From contig UWYS01000015.1 of assembly GCA_900291925.1 (NCBI GenBank), forward strand, positions 186,001 through 250,000: a stretch of 64,000 bases of DNA. The letters run 5' to 3'. Within the stretch, counting starts at the first letter, position 1; every line of letters starts with the position of its first letter. A program made the translations under genes and the position numbers. This DNA is from Thecaphora thlaspeos. Lineage: Eukaryota; Basidiomycota; Ustilaginomycetes; Urocystidales; Glomosporiaceae. Of the stretch, positions 10,048-19,094 are shown piece after piece. The notes under the pieces are model-generated. The model made no database searches, was not told where the DNA came from, and saw nothing but the letters and a program-made list of their open reading frames with translations.

Positions 10048-11433
10048 TCATAGGTGCGACTTGAGTCCGTGCTGGTCCATGAGCTTTTTGGAGATCGACG
10101 ACCTCAGGTTGGCCTTGTCCCAGAGCTCCGGGGCCCTGCGCAGCTCGAGCTTGCCGAGCTGCTGGAGGTGGACCTCGTCCGGCCCGTCGGCGTAGCGCAG
10201 CGTCCGGAGGCCCGCCCATGCGGCGGCAAGCGGCGTGTCCTGGCAGATGCCCTCAGCGCCGTGCGCCTGCATCGCCATGTCCACCACCTCGAGCGCCGAC
10301 TTGACAACGGCCACCTTGCTCATCGCGATGTCCTTGAGCGCGCCCTTGGCATTGGTCGCGTCGATCATGTTGGCCGCCGAGAGCACCAGCAGCCGCGCCT
10401 GGTCAATCTTGATGCGGGACCACGCGACGTTCTGAACAATGACACCGTGCTCGCTCAGCGTCTTGCCGAACGCCTTCTTGCGCTGGTCGGTGGCGCGCAT
10501 GAGGAGCAGGTCGAGAGCGCGCTCGGCCGTGCCGATCGAGCGCATACAGTGGTGGATGCGGCCGGGGCCCAGGCGGCCCTGGATGATCTCGAAGCCGCGG
10601 CCCCAATCGAGGACGAGGTTCTTGAGCGGGACGCGGATGTTGGTGTAAATGATCTCGCAGTGGCCCTCGGGAGCGTCGTCGTAGCCAAAGACCTGCATGG
10701 GACGGACGACCTTGACGCCGAGCGCGTTGGCGGGGACAATGACGAGGCTCTGCTGCTTGTGGGTGTTGGAGTTGTCCGGGTCCGACTTGCCCATGACGAG
10801 GTGGACGGCGCAGCGCGGGTCGCCAGCGCCCGAGATCCACCACTTGTGGCCGTTGATGACAATCTCGTCGCCCTCGCGGCGGATCGAGGTGCGGATGTTT
10901 GTGGCGTCCGACGAGGCGACGAAGCGCTCCGTCATGGCAAAGGCCGAGCTAATCTCGCCGTTCATGAGCGGCTTGAGCCAGGTGTCCTTCTGCTCCTGGT
11001 TGCCGTACTTGGCAAAGACCTCCATGTTGCCAGTGTCGGGGGCCGAGCAGTTCATCGACTCCGAGGTGAAGTGAGAGCCGCGGCCCATGATCTCGGCCAT
11101 CATGCCGTACTCGAGGTTGGTGAGCGGGGTGCCGACGTCGGGGTAGTGCTTCTTGCTGAGGAAGAGATTCCAGAGGCCCTGCGCCTTGGCCTTGCGCTTG
11201 AGCTGCTCGACAACCTCGGGGACAATCTTCCAGCGCGTCTCGGGGTTGGTCGAGATCTGGGCGTGGTAGAGCTCCTCGGCCGGGTTGCACTCGTTCTCGA
11301 CAAAGTTGATGACCTTGATGAGCGTCTGCTTGCCGAAGGGCGAGAACTTGTCCTGGACCAGCGCCCATGTGGCTGGCGAGATGTACTTGGTGATCAGCGC
11401 TTCGCCGGTGAGGAGCCCGGTGGTGAGGGACAT
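10048..11433 (-). CDS. Acyl-CoA dehydrogenase, ACAD10/11-like
   Basis: Single exon, 461 residues from the ATG at 11433-11431. FAD-dependent alpha,beta-dehydrogenation of acyl-CoA in beta-oxidation (peroxisomal or mitochondrial) is the family role. The C-terminal half closely follows the ACAD11 pattern: VASSDATN, INGHKWWISGAGDPRC, QGRLGPGRIHHCMRSIG, and LRYADGPDEVH, whose acidic residues include the expected catalytic base. There is no N-terminal phosphotransferase domain as in animal ACAD10/11; the fungal form is the dehydrogenase alone. One oddity is the first flavin-contact motif, which reads TERFVASSD where relatives usually have TEPDVASSD. The C-terminus KSHL is not a canonical PTS1, though SHL is a variant of SKL, so peroxisomal import is possible. 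The start was chosen because upstream codons are low-complexity. Confidence 0.9.
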   Translation of the reverse strand: MSLTTGLLTGEALITKYISPATWALVQDKFSPFGKQTLIKVINFVENECNPAEELYHAQISTNPETRWKIVPEVVEQLKRKAKAQGLWNLFLSKKHYPDVGTPLTNLEYGMMAEIMGRGSHFTSESMNCSAPDTGNMEVFAKYGNQEQKDTWLKPLMNGEISSAFAMTERFVASSDATNIRTSIRREGDEIVINGHKWWISGAGDPRCAVHLVMGKSDPDNSNTHKQQSLVIVPANALGVKVVRPMQVFGYDDAPEGHCEIIYTNIRVPLKNLVLDWGRGFEIIQGRLGPGRIHHCMRSIGTAERALDLLLMRATDQRKKAFGKTLSEHGVIVQNVAWSRIKIDQARLLVLSAANMIDATNAKGALKDIAMSKVAVVKSALEVVDMAMQAHGAEGICQDTPLAAAWAGLRTLRYADGPDEVHLQQLGKLELRRAPELWDKANLRSSISKKLMDQHGLKSHL

Positions 11434-12338
11434 GGCGGCGGCGATGGAAAGTTGTGGCGGGGAAGTTGAGGGAGGAGAAAGGTGCGAAGGGTCGAGTCGT
11501 GTCTGGGGAGGGAGTGCAGATGGTGAGGGTGAAGGAAAATGCGGGGTATACAATGGCAAGCTTATAAGGCAAGGCGGACGCGAGTCAAGAATAGGTGGGC
11601 AGGTGGGCAGGTGGGCAGTCGGGCAAGCAGGCACACAGGCAGGCAGGCTACGCTGGCTGAACAGCTTGAGAGACGCACGAAGCTCTCTCTTGGCTGAGGC
11701 GACAGGGAGCGCGCACCGGCACGGCTGGACGTAGGCCGGCCCGCCGCTGCTCCCTACCCGGGCCACGCCACCCCACCAACGCCCCGGCTCGCCTCTCGCC
11801 TCGCCGCTGCTTCGTCGAGAGACTCAGGACCCCCTCGCCCGCTTTGTGCAATTGCTGTCCACTTCCAGCGTGCAGGCCGGTTGCCCGCATGTCGGGTTGG
11901 TCGGCGAGACGGCTCTGGCGAAGGGTCCACCTGGCGCTTGCTAAGCTCGGCCTGCTGCAGCGTGCAGGTTTGTCCGCTGGCGCCATGCCCTGACGCTTCG
12001 CCCTCGGTCTCTTCGGAAAGCCGGTCCACTTGCCCCACGCCCATCTTCCGGACCCGCGCGCAACACCCGTCGTGCGTGTGTGACCGAGCACGAGCCTCGA
12101 GGGCCCGGATCCCGGCGATTTGCGAGGCTGCGAGGCCTCCACACCAATTTGTGCGTCAAGGGCCTCCGGCGTTAATGCGATTTCTTGCCACCGATCTTCC
12201 ACCTTCCACCTTCCGCTTCTCACCCACGCCAGCAGCATTACCTCGACTCCGCCGCCGCCGCCCTTGGACCCGAATCGCTAAGCGGAAGCCTTGCGCCTTG
12301 TTGCCCCTTCAAACTGTAGCACCGCGACACGCATAACG
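11434..12338. promoter_or_regulatory. Divergent promoter region, acyl-CoA dehydrogenase / WLM protease
   Basis: A 905-base intergenic region between two start codons. It contains a short tandem array of GTGGGCAG units (three copies, about 11594-11618) followed by CAGGCAGGCAGG-type repeats to 11648. No coding sequence is supported. Confidence 0.5.
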
Positions 12339-13574
12339 ATGGCGCTGGAATCTACGCTATCCACCGCCCAGCAGCATACACCGGCCGCCACCGAGGCGGG
12401 TGGCAACAAGGTCGACTTGACGATATTGTTCCGCAAGAATGTACACCACCTGTCCGATCTACCTGCCGCTACTACGCTCGCTACCCTTCGCAGCGTCATC
12501 GAGCAGCTGACTGCCGTCGAAGCCAAGAATCAGAAGCTTTTGCCGGCCAGGGCCAAAGGAATCGCCAATCTCAACCAGGCTCCGCAGGACGCTGAGTATA
12601 GACAGGGAACGGCATCGATCGAGGAAGATCAGCGTACCCTTTTCCAGGCTGGGATACCTCCGACGGGCCTCAAAATCATGGTCGTGGGGACGCCTTCCAA
12701 GGAGCTCGAAGGCATACAGGCACAGGAGGACTACGCCAGGCGCAGAAACGCACCGAGGCAGTACCACCCTAGCATGCTGAGAGGTGTACAGGTGAGTGCG
12801 CCTTGCTTTGCCTTTGCCGCCGCGGAAGGATAGGTCTCTCTTCTCGGCATGGTCTGACCGACCGTCGCCTCTTTGACTATCTTGCGCCATCCGCCCCTCT
12901 GACAGCCACGAAACACCACCAAGCCCGGTGCAACCTTCAGCCCCTTTGGGCAGATCCAGCCCCACCCCTCGACACTGCCCTCGTCACTCCACGCCAAGAT
13001 CACCGACTTTCTCACGCGATTGGCCAACGATGCGGGCATCCGGCACATCTGCAAGCTCTACGACCTCAAGGTGGGGACGCTGACGGAGCTGCTGCCCTGG
13101 GAGAGCCCGGAGCTACTCGGCCTTAACGAAAACGCGGGGCAAAAAGTCTCACTTCGCCTGCGGACTGACGATGCCGAAGGCTTCCGCAACTACGCCACCA
13201 CACGCCGTGTACTGGTTCATGAGCTGGCGCACAACCGGTACGGGGGCCATGCCAACGACTTCAAGACGTTCAACAGCGAGCTCAACGCCCAGATCGCTGG
13301 ATTCGAGAAGCGCCAGGCCGAGGGGACGCACAGATTTATCGAGGGTGATGCCTACGATCCCGCCACCAGCGGTCCCCTCGCCGTGCCGGACGAAGCGGGC
13401 GGCGGACGCAGGCTGGGTTCTTCGTCGTCGTCCTCGACGCCGTCAGCCGCTCGGGTTGGCGCCTCGGGTCCATTGAGCGTCGAGGAGCGAAGGCAACAGA
13501 TCCTCGATGCAACGATGCAGAGGCTGGAGAGAGAAGAGCAGGAGATTGAAGAATTTTGCGGGAGCGGTGCGTGA
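12339..13574 (+). CDS. Ubiquitin-like plus WLM-domain metalloprotease (Wss1/SPRTN-like)
   Basis: Exons 12339-12791 and 12942-13574 (donor GTGAGT, acceptor TTCAG) give 361 residues. Residues 1-115 look like a ubiquitin-like fold ending with a GTPSKEL loop. The second exon is a WLM domain: RLANDAGIRHICKLYDLKVG, then LPWESPELLGLN, then the zinc-protease motif HELAH (about residue 243) followed by N-x2-GGHANDF, which supplies the third ligand region. WLM proteases remove SUMO/ubiquitin-linked or DNA-crosslinked proteins. The tail is Ser-rich and ends in a Glu-rich helix. An alternative acceptor at 12906 would add a stretch reading GATFSPFGQIQ, which looks WLM-like, but it then needs one extra base in the C run at 12961-12963 to rejoin the frame. 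Confidence 0.85.
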
Positions 13575-14544
13575 GAGCAAGCACGCGGCGGCGAGTCGTG
13601 AGTGCGAGGATCGCCGCTGCCGCCGCATATCGACCTTCCTGTTCATTGCGAGCGTCCCACCCCGCCTCGCTCACTTCGTTATACCATCATGTTTTCTCTT
13701 TGTACGATATAGAACTTTTTGCCCCGATTGCATCGTGTATCACTGCCCAATCTAGACGGTACCACAGCAAAACGACCCTTGCCGCTCGGACAAAGAACGC
13801 CCAGCGGCCCGGACGCGACCGGAATGCGGGCGGGCTGGACAAGTCAGGATGTGAGACGGCGCTGGCCATCGACGGGCACTCTGAGGGAAGACATGTCGAG
13901 TGGCTGGAGTCTGTCGGCCGGGGTGCGGACCCGATGATGGCGACGACACACTATGCTCAAGAAGGGCGGGAGGGCTGTGCTGTGCTTGCTTGCTAGCCGC
14001 CGATAATTCGCGGACGGGCGATGTTGTCTGTGGACAGGCCACCCTCCTGTTTTGGCCCACGGAAAGGCGAGAGGGCGCCGCACGGTTGGATCCGACGCCA
14101 AGAAGGGACCCTGGCTTGCCGTGTTGCTCGTCCCTCGTCCTCCTCCATCACCTCTCTTGCCACCACCCGTCGAGACACCAACTCGCTCCAATCCCGTCAC
14201 ACTCGACTCGACGAGCTCGCACGGCCGAATCCGACGGAGAGGCTTCCGACGGCCCTTGCCCCTTTGGTCCTCAGCGCAGCGAGCCAACCCGACCCGAACT
14301 CACCTCGCTCTGACAGTCGGTCCCGGACATCTCGCCGTTCGGCTCAACCGAGCCCAGCCAGCCGCGCCGGGCACCGCCTGTTCTCAGCCTCTCGCCGGAG
14401 TGATCCGACCTCTCTCTCTTCCTCGGGCTACGCAGAACCACCCCGGCTCCAGCCGACTCGGACGACAGCCCTTGGACAAGAGGCCCCAATTCGGCATTCA
14501 CACGCTCCCAATAAGCAGGCGGACTACGCCGTTGGACCGACAAG
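13575..14544. promoter_or_regulatory. Intergenic region upstream of the C2-domain gene
   Basis: 970 bases. The first part is the likely 3' UTR of the WLM gene (AT-richer, 13680-13760). The rest is GC-rich and holds overlapping open frames of Arg/Pro/Ser composition without any motif. It is taken as promoter and leader of the plus-strand gene that follows. Confidence 0.4.
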
Positions 14545-16922
14545 ATGCCACCGGCGGGCGACCCCGTCCACAAGGGCACGCTCGTATGCGTCGTCCTCAA
14601 GGCTGTGAGTAGCAACGCAGTGACCCCTGTCCTTCGCCGCCGTCGTGGGCTCGCAAAGCTGACCCAGCGCCTGCTCTTGGCCTTGCTGCGCGACCACAGA
14701 AAAACCTGCCCAACAAGCGGTCCATCGGCAAGCAGGATCCCTATTGTGTGCTCGCCATGGGCTCCAAGTCCCAGAAGACCAATTCAGACAAGCGAGGCGG
14801 CCAGCACCCGACCTGGGACGAGCAGCTCCACTTTGAAGTCTACGAGGACATGGAGGATGCGCTCGTCGCAAAGACGCTCGACGGCAGCATCTCAAAGGCC
14901 TCCGCTGCCTCCACCCGAGCTGGCGCCAAGGGCGGCAAGAAGGTCCTCAAGGTATCGTGCTACGCCGACGACAACAAGAACCCCGAGTTCATCGGTGAGG
15001 GCATCGTCGACCTCACAGAGACGCTCAAGACTGGCGAGTTTGACGAATGGGTCCCCATCAAGGCAAAGGACCGCTACGCCGGCGAGGTTTACCTCGAGCT
15101 CACCTTCTACAGCGCCGCCGCGCCACCCAAGCGCGTAAAGTCCATCAAGCCCGTCGTCTCGGGCAACGACACGTACGGAGGCGCCGGGAGCTTTCAGGAC
15201 ATCGACGACCTCGGCCAGTCTCCGGCCGCCCCACCCAAAGGCTTGCCGCCGCGGGTTGACGTCGAAGTGCCCGCCTCGATGCGGCCAGGCGGCGGCCACC
15301 TCTCGTCCCTGTCCGGCTCGGTTTCCGTCAGCAACCTCTCGAGCCTCCGGCCGTCGTCCGGCATGGCGCACTCGGCCACTATGAGCGACATACCGTCGTC
15401 GCTACGTCCCAGCTCGTCGCTCGCCCACATCGACGCCTACACACCGCCCTATGCGCCCTCGAGCATCGGCCGAGGTTCAAGCCCCGCTCCACCCCCAGCG
15501 CATCCAGGAGACGTCCCGACAGAGTTCGGTCAGCAGCACCGCCGCGACAGCTTCGTCGCTCCGGGAGGCGCTGTCTCCGAGTACGGTGGCGGCATCGTCC
15601 CGTCCGCGTCCTACTACGGTCACAGCGCCACCCCCTCGCAAGCCACCATCGTGCCGATCTCATACCACGCTGGCGGCGGTTCGGACCGCTACGGGACGGT
15701 CTCGTCGCTCACGTCGACTTCGTCGCACTCGCAGCTTCCGACGTCAGCGACCGTGAGCCACCTCTCGTCGTACGGCGCGAGGCCCGCCGACCCGGCCGAC
15801 CAGCTCTCGCACTCAATGTCCGCAATGTGCTTCCACCAATCTCTTGGCGGTAGCGATAGACCGCCCCCGCCCCCGACACCGACGCCGAGTACCAACGCCA
15901 ACAGCAGCATCAATGCGACGCCGCCGCAGTCACACATCTATTATTACGCCGGATCACAGATCTCGAACGTCTACCAGCCGCCGCAGCACAGCTACACACC
16001 GCAGCCTAGTCACCCGCACCTGCCCACCCCGCCTCCCCACCCTGCCTCGGCGCCGCCGACCCACGCCGAGTACAGCCAAGGCGGAGGTCCAGCCGCGTAC
16101 CCTTACCCCGGCAGCGTCGGCGGCGGTGTTGGCGGGCACGAAGACGCCCAGCGTCCCGTCTCCCCCGCTCCTTCGACGTACGGCACCGCCACACCATCCG
16201 TCATCAACGCACAGGCCTACTACCAGCAGCAGCAACAATCGCAGCTGCAGCCCTCGAGCCACCACCTCCAGCAGCACCCGCCGCGCGCTCCCTCGCCGGC
16301 GCTCTCGACGAGCACATCAATGTCGATGCCCTACTCGTCTCCTACAACCGGTGCGGTCGGGTATAGCGGTGGTGGAGAAGGCAGTCTCCCGCCTATGCGA
16401 AGGGCTCCTCGACCTCTACCTTCCACCCAAGCTATGGCACCGAATCAGAACGCGGCACCCGTCAATTCTGGACCGTACGCACAACCTTCGATGGGGTACC
16501 AAGCCTCTCCATCTGCACAGACCTGGCAACATCCGCATCCCGCGCCGCCGCAGCAGGGAGGCGGAGCGGGAGAGAGCTACGTCTCGCAAGGCATGACACA
16601 CTCGTACAGTCAAAACTGGTCAACCCCGCCGACCACAGTTTCTGCTTCAGTCCACGGTTCGACGATGCAACCTTCCACTTCTATGTCTGGCTACGCCGCC
16701 GCGGCGCCACCGGCACAAACATCGACGCACCACGTCCCTGCCCCACCGCAGCGACAAGAGTGGACACAGGGATACGCATCGTCGTATGATCCCTCCCAAT
16801 ACGTCCAACCCCCTCCCCCCCCGCCGCCGTCTGCTCAGCACCACAATGGTATGTCGCATACTACGTCTTACTCTAGCGGCTTGTATGGACATTATGGCGC
16901 GCCACCGCCGCCGCAGCAGTAG
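14545..16922 (+). CDS. C2-domain cytokinesis protein, FIC1/INN1-like
   Basis: Exons 14545-14604 and 14700-16922 give 760 residues. The 95-base intron sits within the C2 domain after codon 20, a position confirmed by the continuous motif VVLKAKNLPNKRSIGKQDPY across the splice. The C2 domain spans about residues 8-135, with HPTWDEQLHFEV, IGEGIVDL and YAGEVYLELTF strands. In yeasts, Inn1/Fic1 binds the actomyosin ring and activates chitin synthase during septum formation, using its C-terminal PxxP motifs to recruit SH3 proteins. Here the remaining 620 residues are disordered, rich in Ser, Pro, Gln and His, with Pro runs at RPPPPPTPTP and VQPPPPPPP suited to SH3 binding. A C2 Asp needed for calcium is not clearly complete, as in the known family. 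Confidence 0.85.
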
Positions 16923-17315
16923 GAAGGCGGAATAGTCGATAGTGGTAAAATACCTTCGATGGTTCGATTGTTTCTTCGGATCGATGCATGGATGGACGCT
17001 CGTGGTTGTGGAACAATAGATTCATTTTGGACCCTCCTCGACGAGAGTGTGAGATGACTGGATGTTGAGATACTTTGGGGTGTGTGTGTGTGTGCGCGCG
17101 AGAGTGCTAGGATCGCATCGAGGTGAAACGTGGTGCGTAACACGCTTAGTCATCGAGAAGAGGTATGCTCAGTCTACCGACACATTCTTTTGGATCCTTA
17201 GCTGCTGATCTTCTGACCCCGCCCGTTCTACCAACCTATATACAAGCCCAGTGTTGCCTTGCGACGCTCCTACCGCTCTCTACTCGAACTACCATTCTCA
17301 CTTCCAGTCCTATCC
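16923..17315. other. Convergent 3' interval
   Basis: 393 bases between two gene ends, AT-richer than its flanks, with a (GT)n tract at about 17081-17096. It presumably holds both 3' UTRs. Confidence 0.5.
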
Positions 17316-18563
17316 CTACGCGTCGTGTTGTTCCAGTACCGACGGACGAGGCGGAGGCGGTCCAGGGGCAGGAGGTCTTGCTCTTCCCTCACCATCTATC
17401 TCATCCCGCTGACGAGATGCAGGTGACAGAGACGATTGTCTTGAGGATGGGCCGACGTCTCGATCAACAGCGCTGCGTGAACGACTACGGCTTACGCTTC
17501 GAGAGTCGGACGATGGCGAACGAGAGCGTGAGCGCGGTCGACCGCGTGGGGCATGACGGCGCGAAGGCGGCATGTACGAACGCGAAAGGGAGCGGGATCG
17601 CGAACGTGAACGGGAGAAGGAGGGGGAACGAGAGCGGGAGTCGTAGCTTTCACTTCGACTGCGCGACCGTCCTCGACCTCGAGGAGGAGGATAAGGAGAA
17701 AGGTTCCGAGTCTTGCCCGTGCCGCCAGATCGACGAGGTGGTGAAGGCGAAGGTGTGGAGCTGGGCGACCTCCTCCTCGAAACGTCTGCTCGGCTGCGTT
17801 TGCGAGGTGGCGGCGAAGGGCTTCGAGAGTCGTGTCGACGACGATCTCCTCCGCCTCGGCGCGTTGCGTCTCTATCGTCGTAGCGCGGTCGATACGAAGA
17901 CGACTGCGGCGCCGAAGTGCGTGGCGGCGGCGGCGAACCACGACGGTCGCCCGATGCACCCACCGGTGGTGGTGCGTCGAAGCGCGAGCGTCTGTCGGCA
18001 TCGAGGGCCTTTTCGCGCTCCCAATCCGCGCGCCTCGCCTCGTCGGCCATCCTTCTCTCTTCCATCCTCTGCAGCTTCTTCTTCTCCTGCAGCTCCCTAT
18101 CGAACGCATCGCCCTCCTTGTAGTCCGAGCCGATACGCAGCGCCCTACTCATCTTGGCCTCCTCGATCGACTTTGCCACCCTAAGCGCATGAGTATCGCT
18201 AGGCCTCAACATCTTTATCTCCTCCCTCGTCGGCGCCCCGAAGCCCGAACCGCTCTTCAACTGATCCTGCAACAACTTCCTCAAAGCCGCGACCTTTTCT
18301 TCGATCTCTTCCGTCGGGAGGCTCTGGTCTTCGAGCTCGTCTTGCAGTTCCATGCAGCGTATCTCGACCTTGCGCTTTCGCTCGTGGTCCAGGATCCCGG
18401 CATCTGGTTGAGGAGGTCGAGAGAGGTCGGATTTGAAGTGCGTGGGACCTTGGCGGTCCTTAGAGCGGAAGTCATCGCGCGGTTTGAGGTTGGAGAGGTT
18501 GCGCTGGATGTAGCCGTTCGTTCCTGAGCCTCGGGTCGTCTTGAGACCGATGCCGTTGTACAT
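17316..18563 (-). CDS. CWC21: Pre-mRNA splicing factor Cwc21 / SRRM2-type
   Basis: Single exon, 415 residues. The N-terminus MYNGIGLKTTRGSGTNGYIQ is the signature of Cwc21/SRm300 (SRRM2), which binds Prp8 and Snu114 in the catalytic spliceosome. A charged helical cwf21 domain follows at about residues 52-100 (DHERKRKVEIRCMELQDEL, then TEEIEEKVAALRKLL). After a linker with basic and Glu-rich helices, residues 220-390 are an RS domain with dense SRSRS repeats, longer than in yeast Cwc21 and nearer the animal SRRM2 design. The start is fixed by the family N-terminus. An open frame on the opposite strand is only a composition shadow. Confidence 0.95.
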   Translation of the reverse strand: MYNGIGLKTTRGSGTNGYIQRNLSNLKPRDDFRSKDRQGPTHFKSDLSRPPQPDAGILDHERKRKVEIRCMELQDELEDQSLPTEEIEEKVAALRKLLQDQLKSGSGFGAPTREEIKMLRPSDTHALRVAKSIEEAKMSRALRIGSDYKEGDAFDRELQEKKKLQRMEERRMADEARRADWEREKALDADRRSRFDAPPPVGASGDRRGSPPPPRTSAPQSSSYRPRYDDRDATRRGGGDRRRHDSRSPSPPPRKRSRADVSRRRSPSSTPSPSPPRRSGGTGKTRNLSPYPPPRGRGRSRSRSESYDSRSRSPSFSRSRSRSRSLSRSYMPPSRRHAPRGRPRSRSRSPSSDSRSVSRSRSRSAVDRDVGPSSRQSSLSPASRQRDEIDGEGRARPPAPGPPPPRPSVLEQHDA

Positions 18564-19094
18564 CCTGGCGGCGGGCGGCGGGAAGCGAGCGACGGACGGT
18601 AGAAGGTGGGTAGTGGGATGGAAAAAAGGCGGCCGTAGAGGCGGGACTTGGATGACTGCGAAGGATTTGGCGAGTGTTGGGGATGTGAAAGGAAATGGAA
18701 CGGGACAGGCTGGGTCGGTGGTGGCGGTGGTGATGATGATGGTGGTGGTGGAAGACAGACGAGCGAGAGGGCCTGCCTGGCGCTTTTCCAAGAATCGTCG
18801 GACCGCTGGCCTCTTCTCCACGCGTCCACGACTTGCGCGCCCGGCCCCCGCGTCCTGCCACGGCTGAGCTGGCACGGGTCCGACGCTTGACCCCTTCCGC
18901 TCCTCCGGGTCAGCGTCAAGGCACTCATTGCTGCCGCTTGGCTTTGATTGTCAATCGACTTTTGATGCGGATTCAATGGATCGATGGATGGATGGCTAAA
19001 AGTAAATGGATGGCGTATATGTGTGTGTGTGCGTTTACAACAGAACAAGGAAGAGAGAAACGACATCTCAGGGACAGGGACGCGCACCGCCCGC
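18564..19094. promoter_or_regulatory. CWC21 promoter side / ENP2 3' end
   Basis: 531 bases between two minus-strand genes. It has GGT/GAT trinucleotide-rich sequence (18716-18753) just upstream of the CWC21 leader and a TG-rich stretch near 19018-19035 toward the ENP2 stop. Confidence 0.45.

Noticed and set aside
10054..11469. 471-codon plus-strand open frame opposite the acyl-CoA dehydrogenase
   Set aside because: It mirrors the dehydrogenase codons in GC-rich DNA, contains only Leu/Val/Asp/Arg-rich text and no motif.
11594..11648. GTGGGCAG/CAGG short tandem repeats considered as a CRISPR-like or regulatory array
   Set aside because: Units are contiguous without spacers and degrade quickly; ordinary microsatellite-like sequence.
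14021..14612. Overlapping plus-strand frames just before the C2-domain gene
   Set aside because: Biased Arg/Pro/Ser text without motif; the C2 domain requires the ATG at 14545 in another frame.
17165..18184. 339-codon plus-strand open frame opposite CWC21
   Set aside because: Antisense shadow of the RS-repeat codons; no independent evidence.
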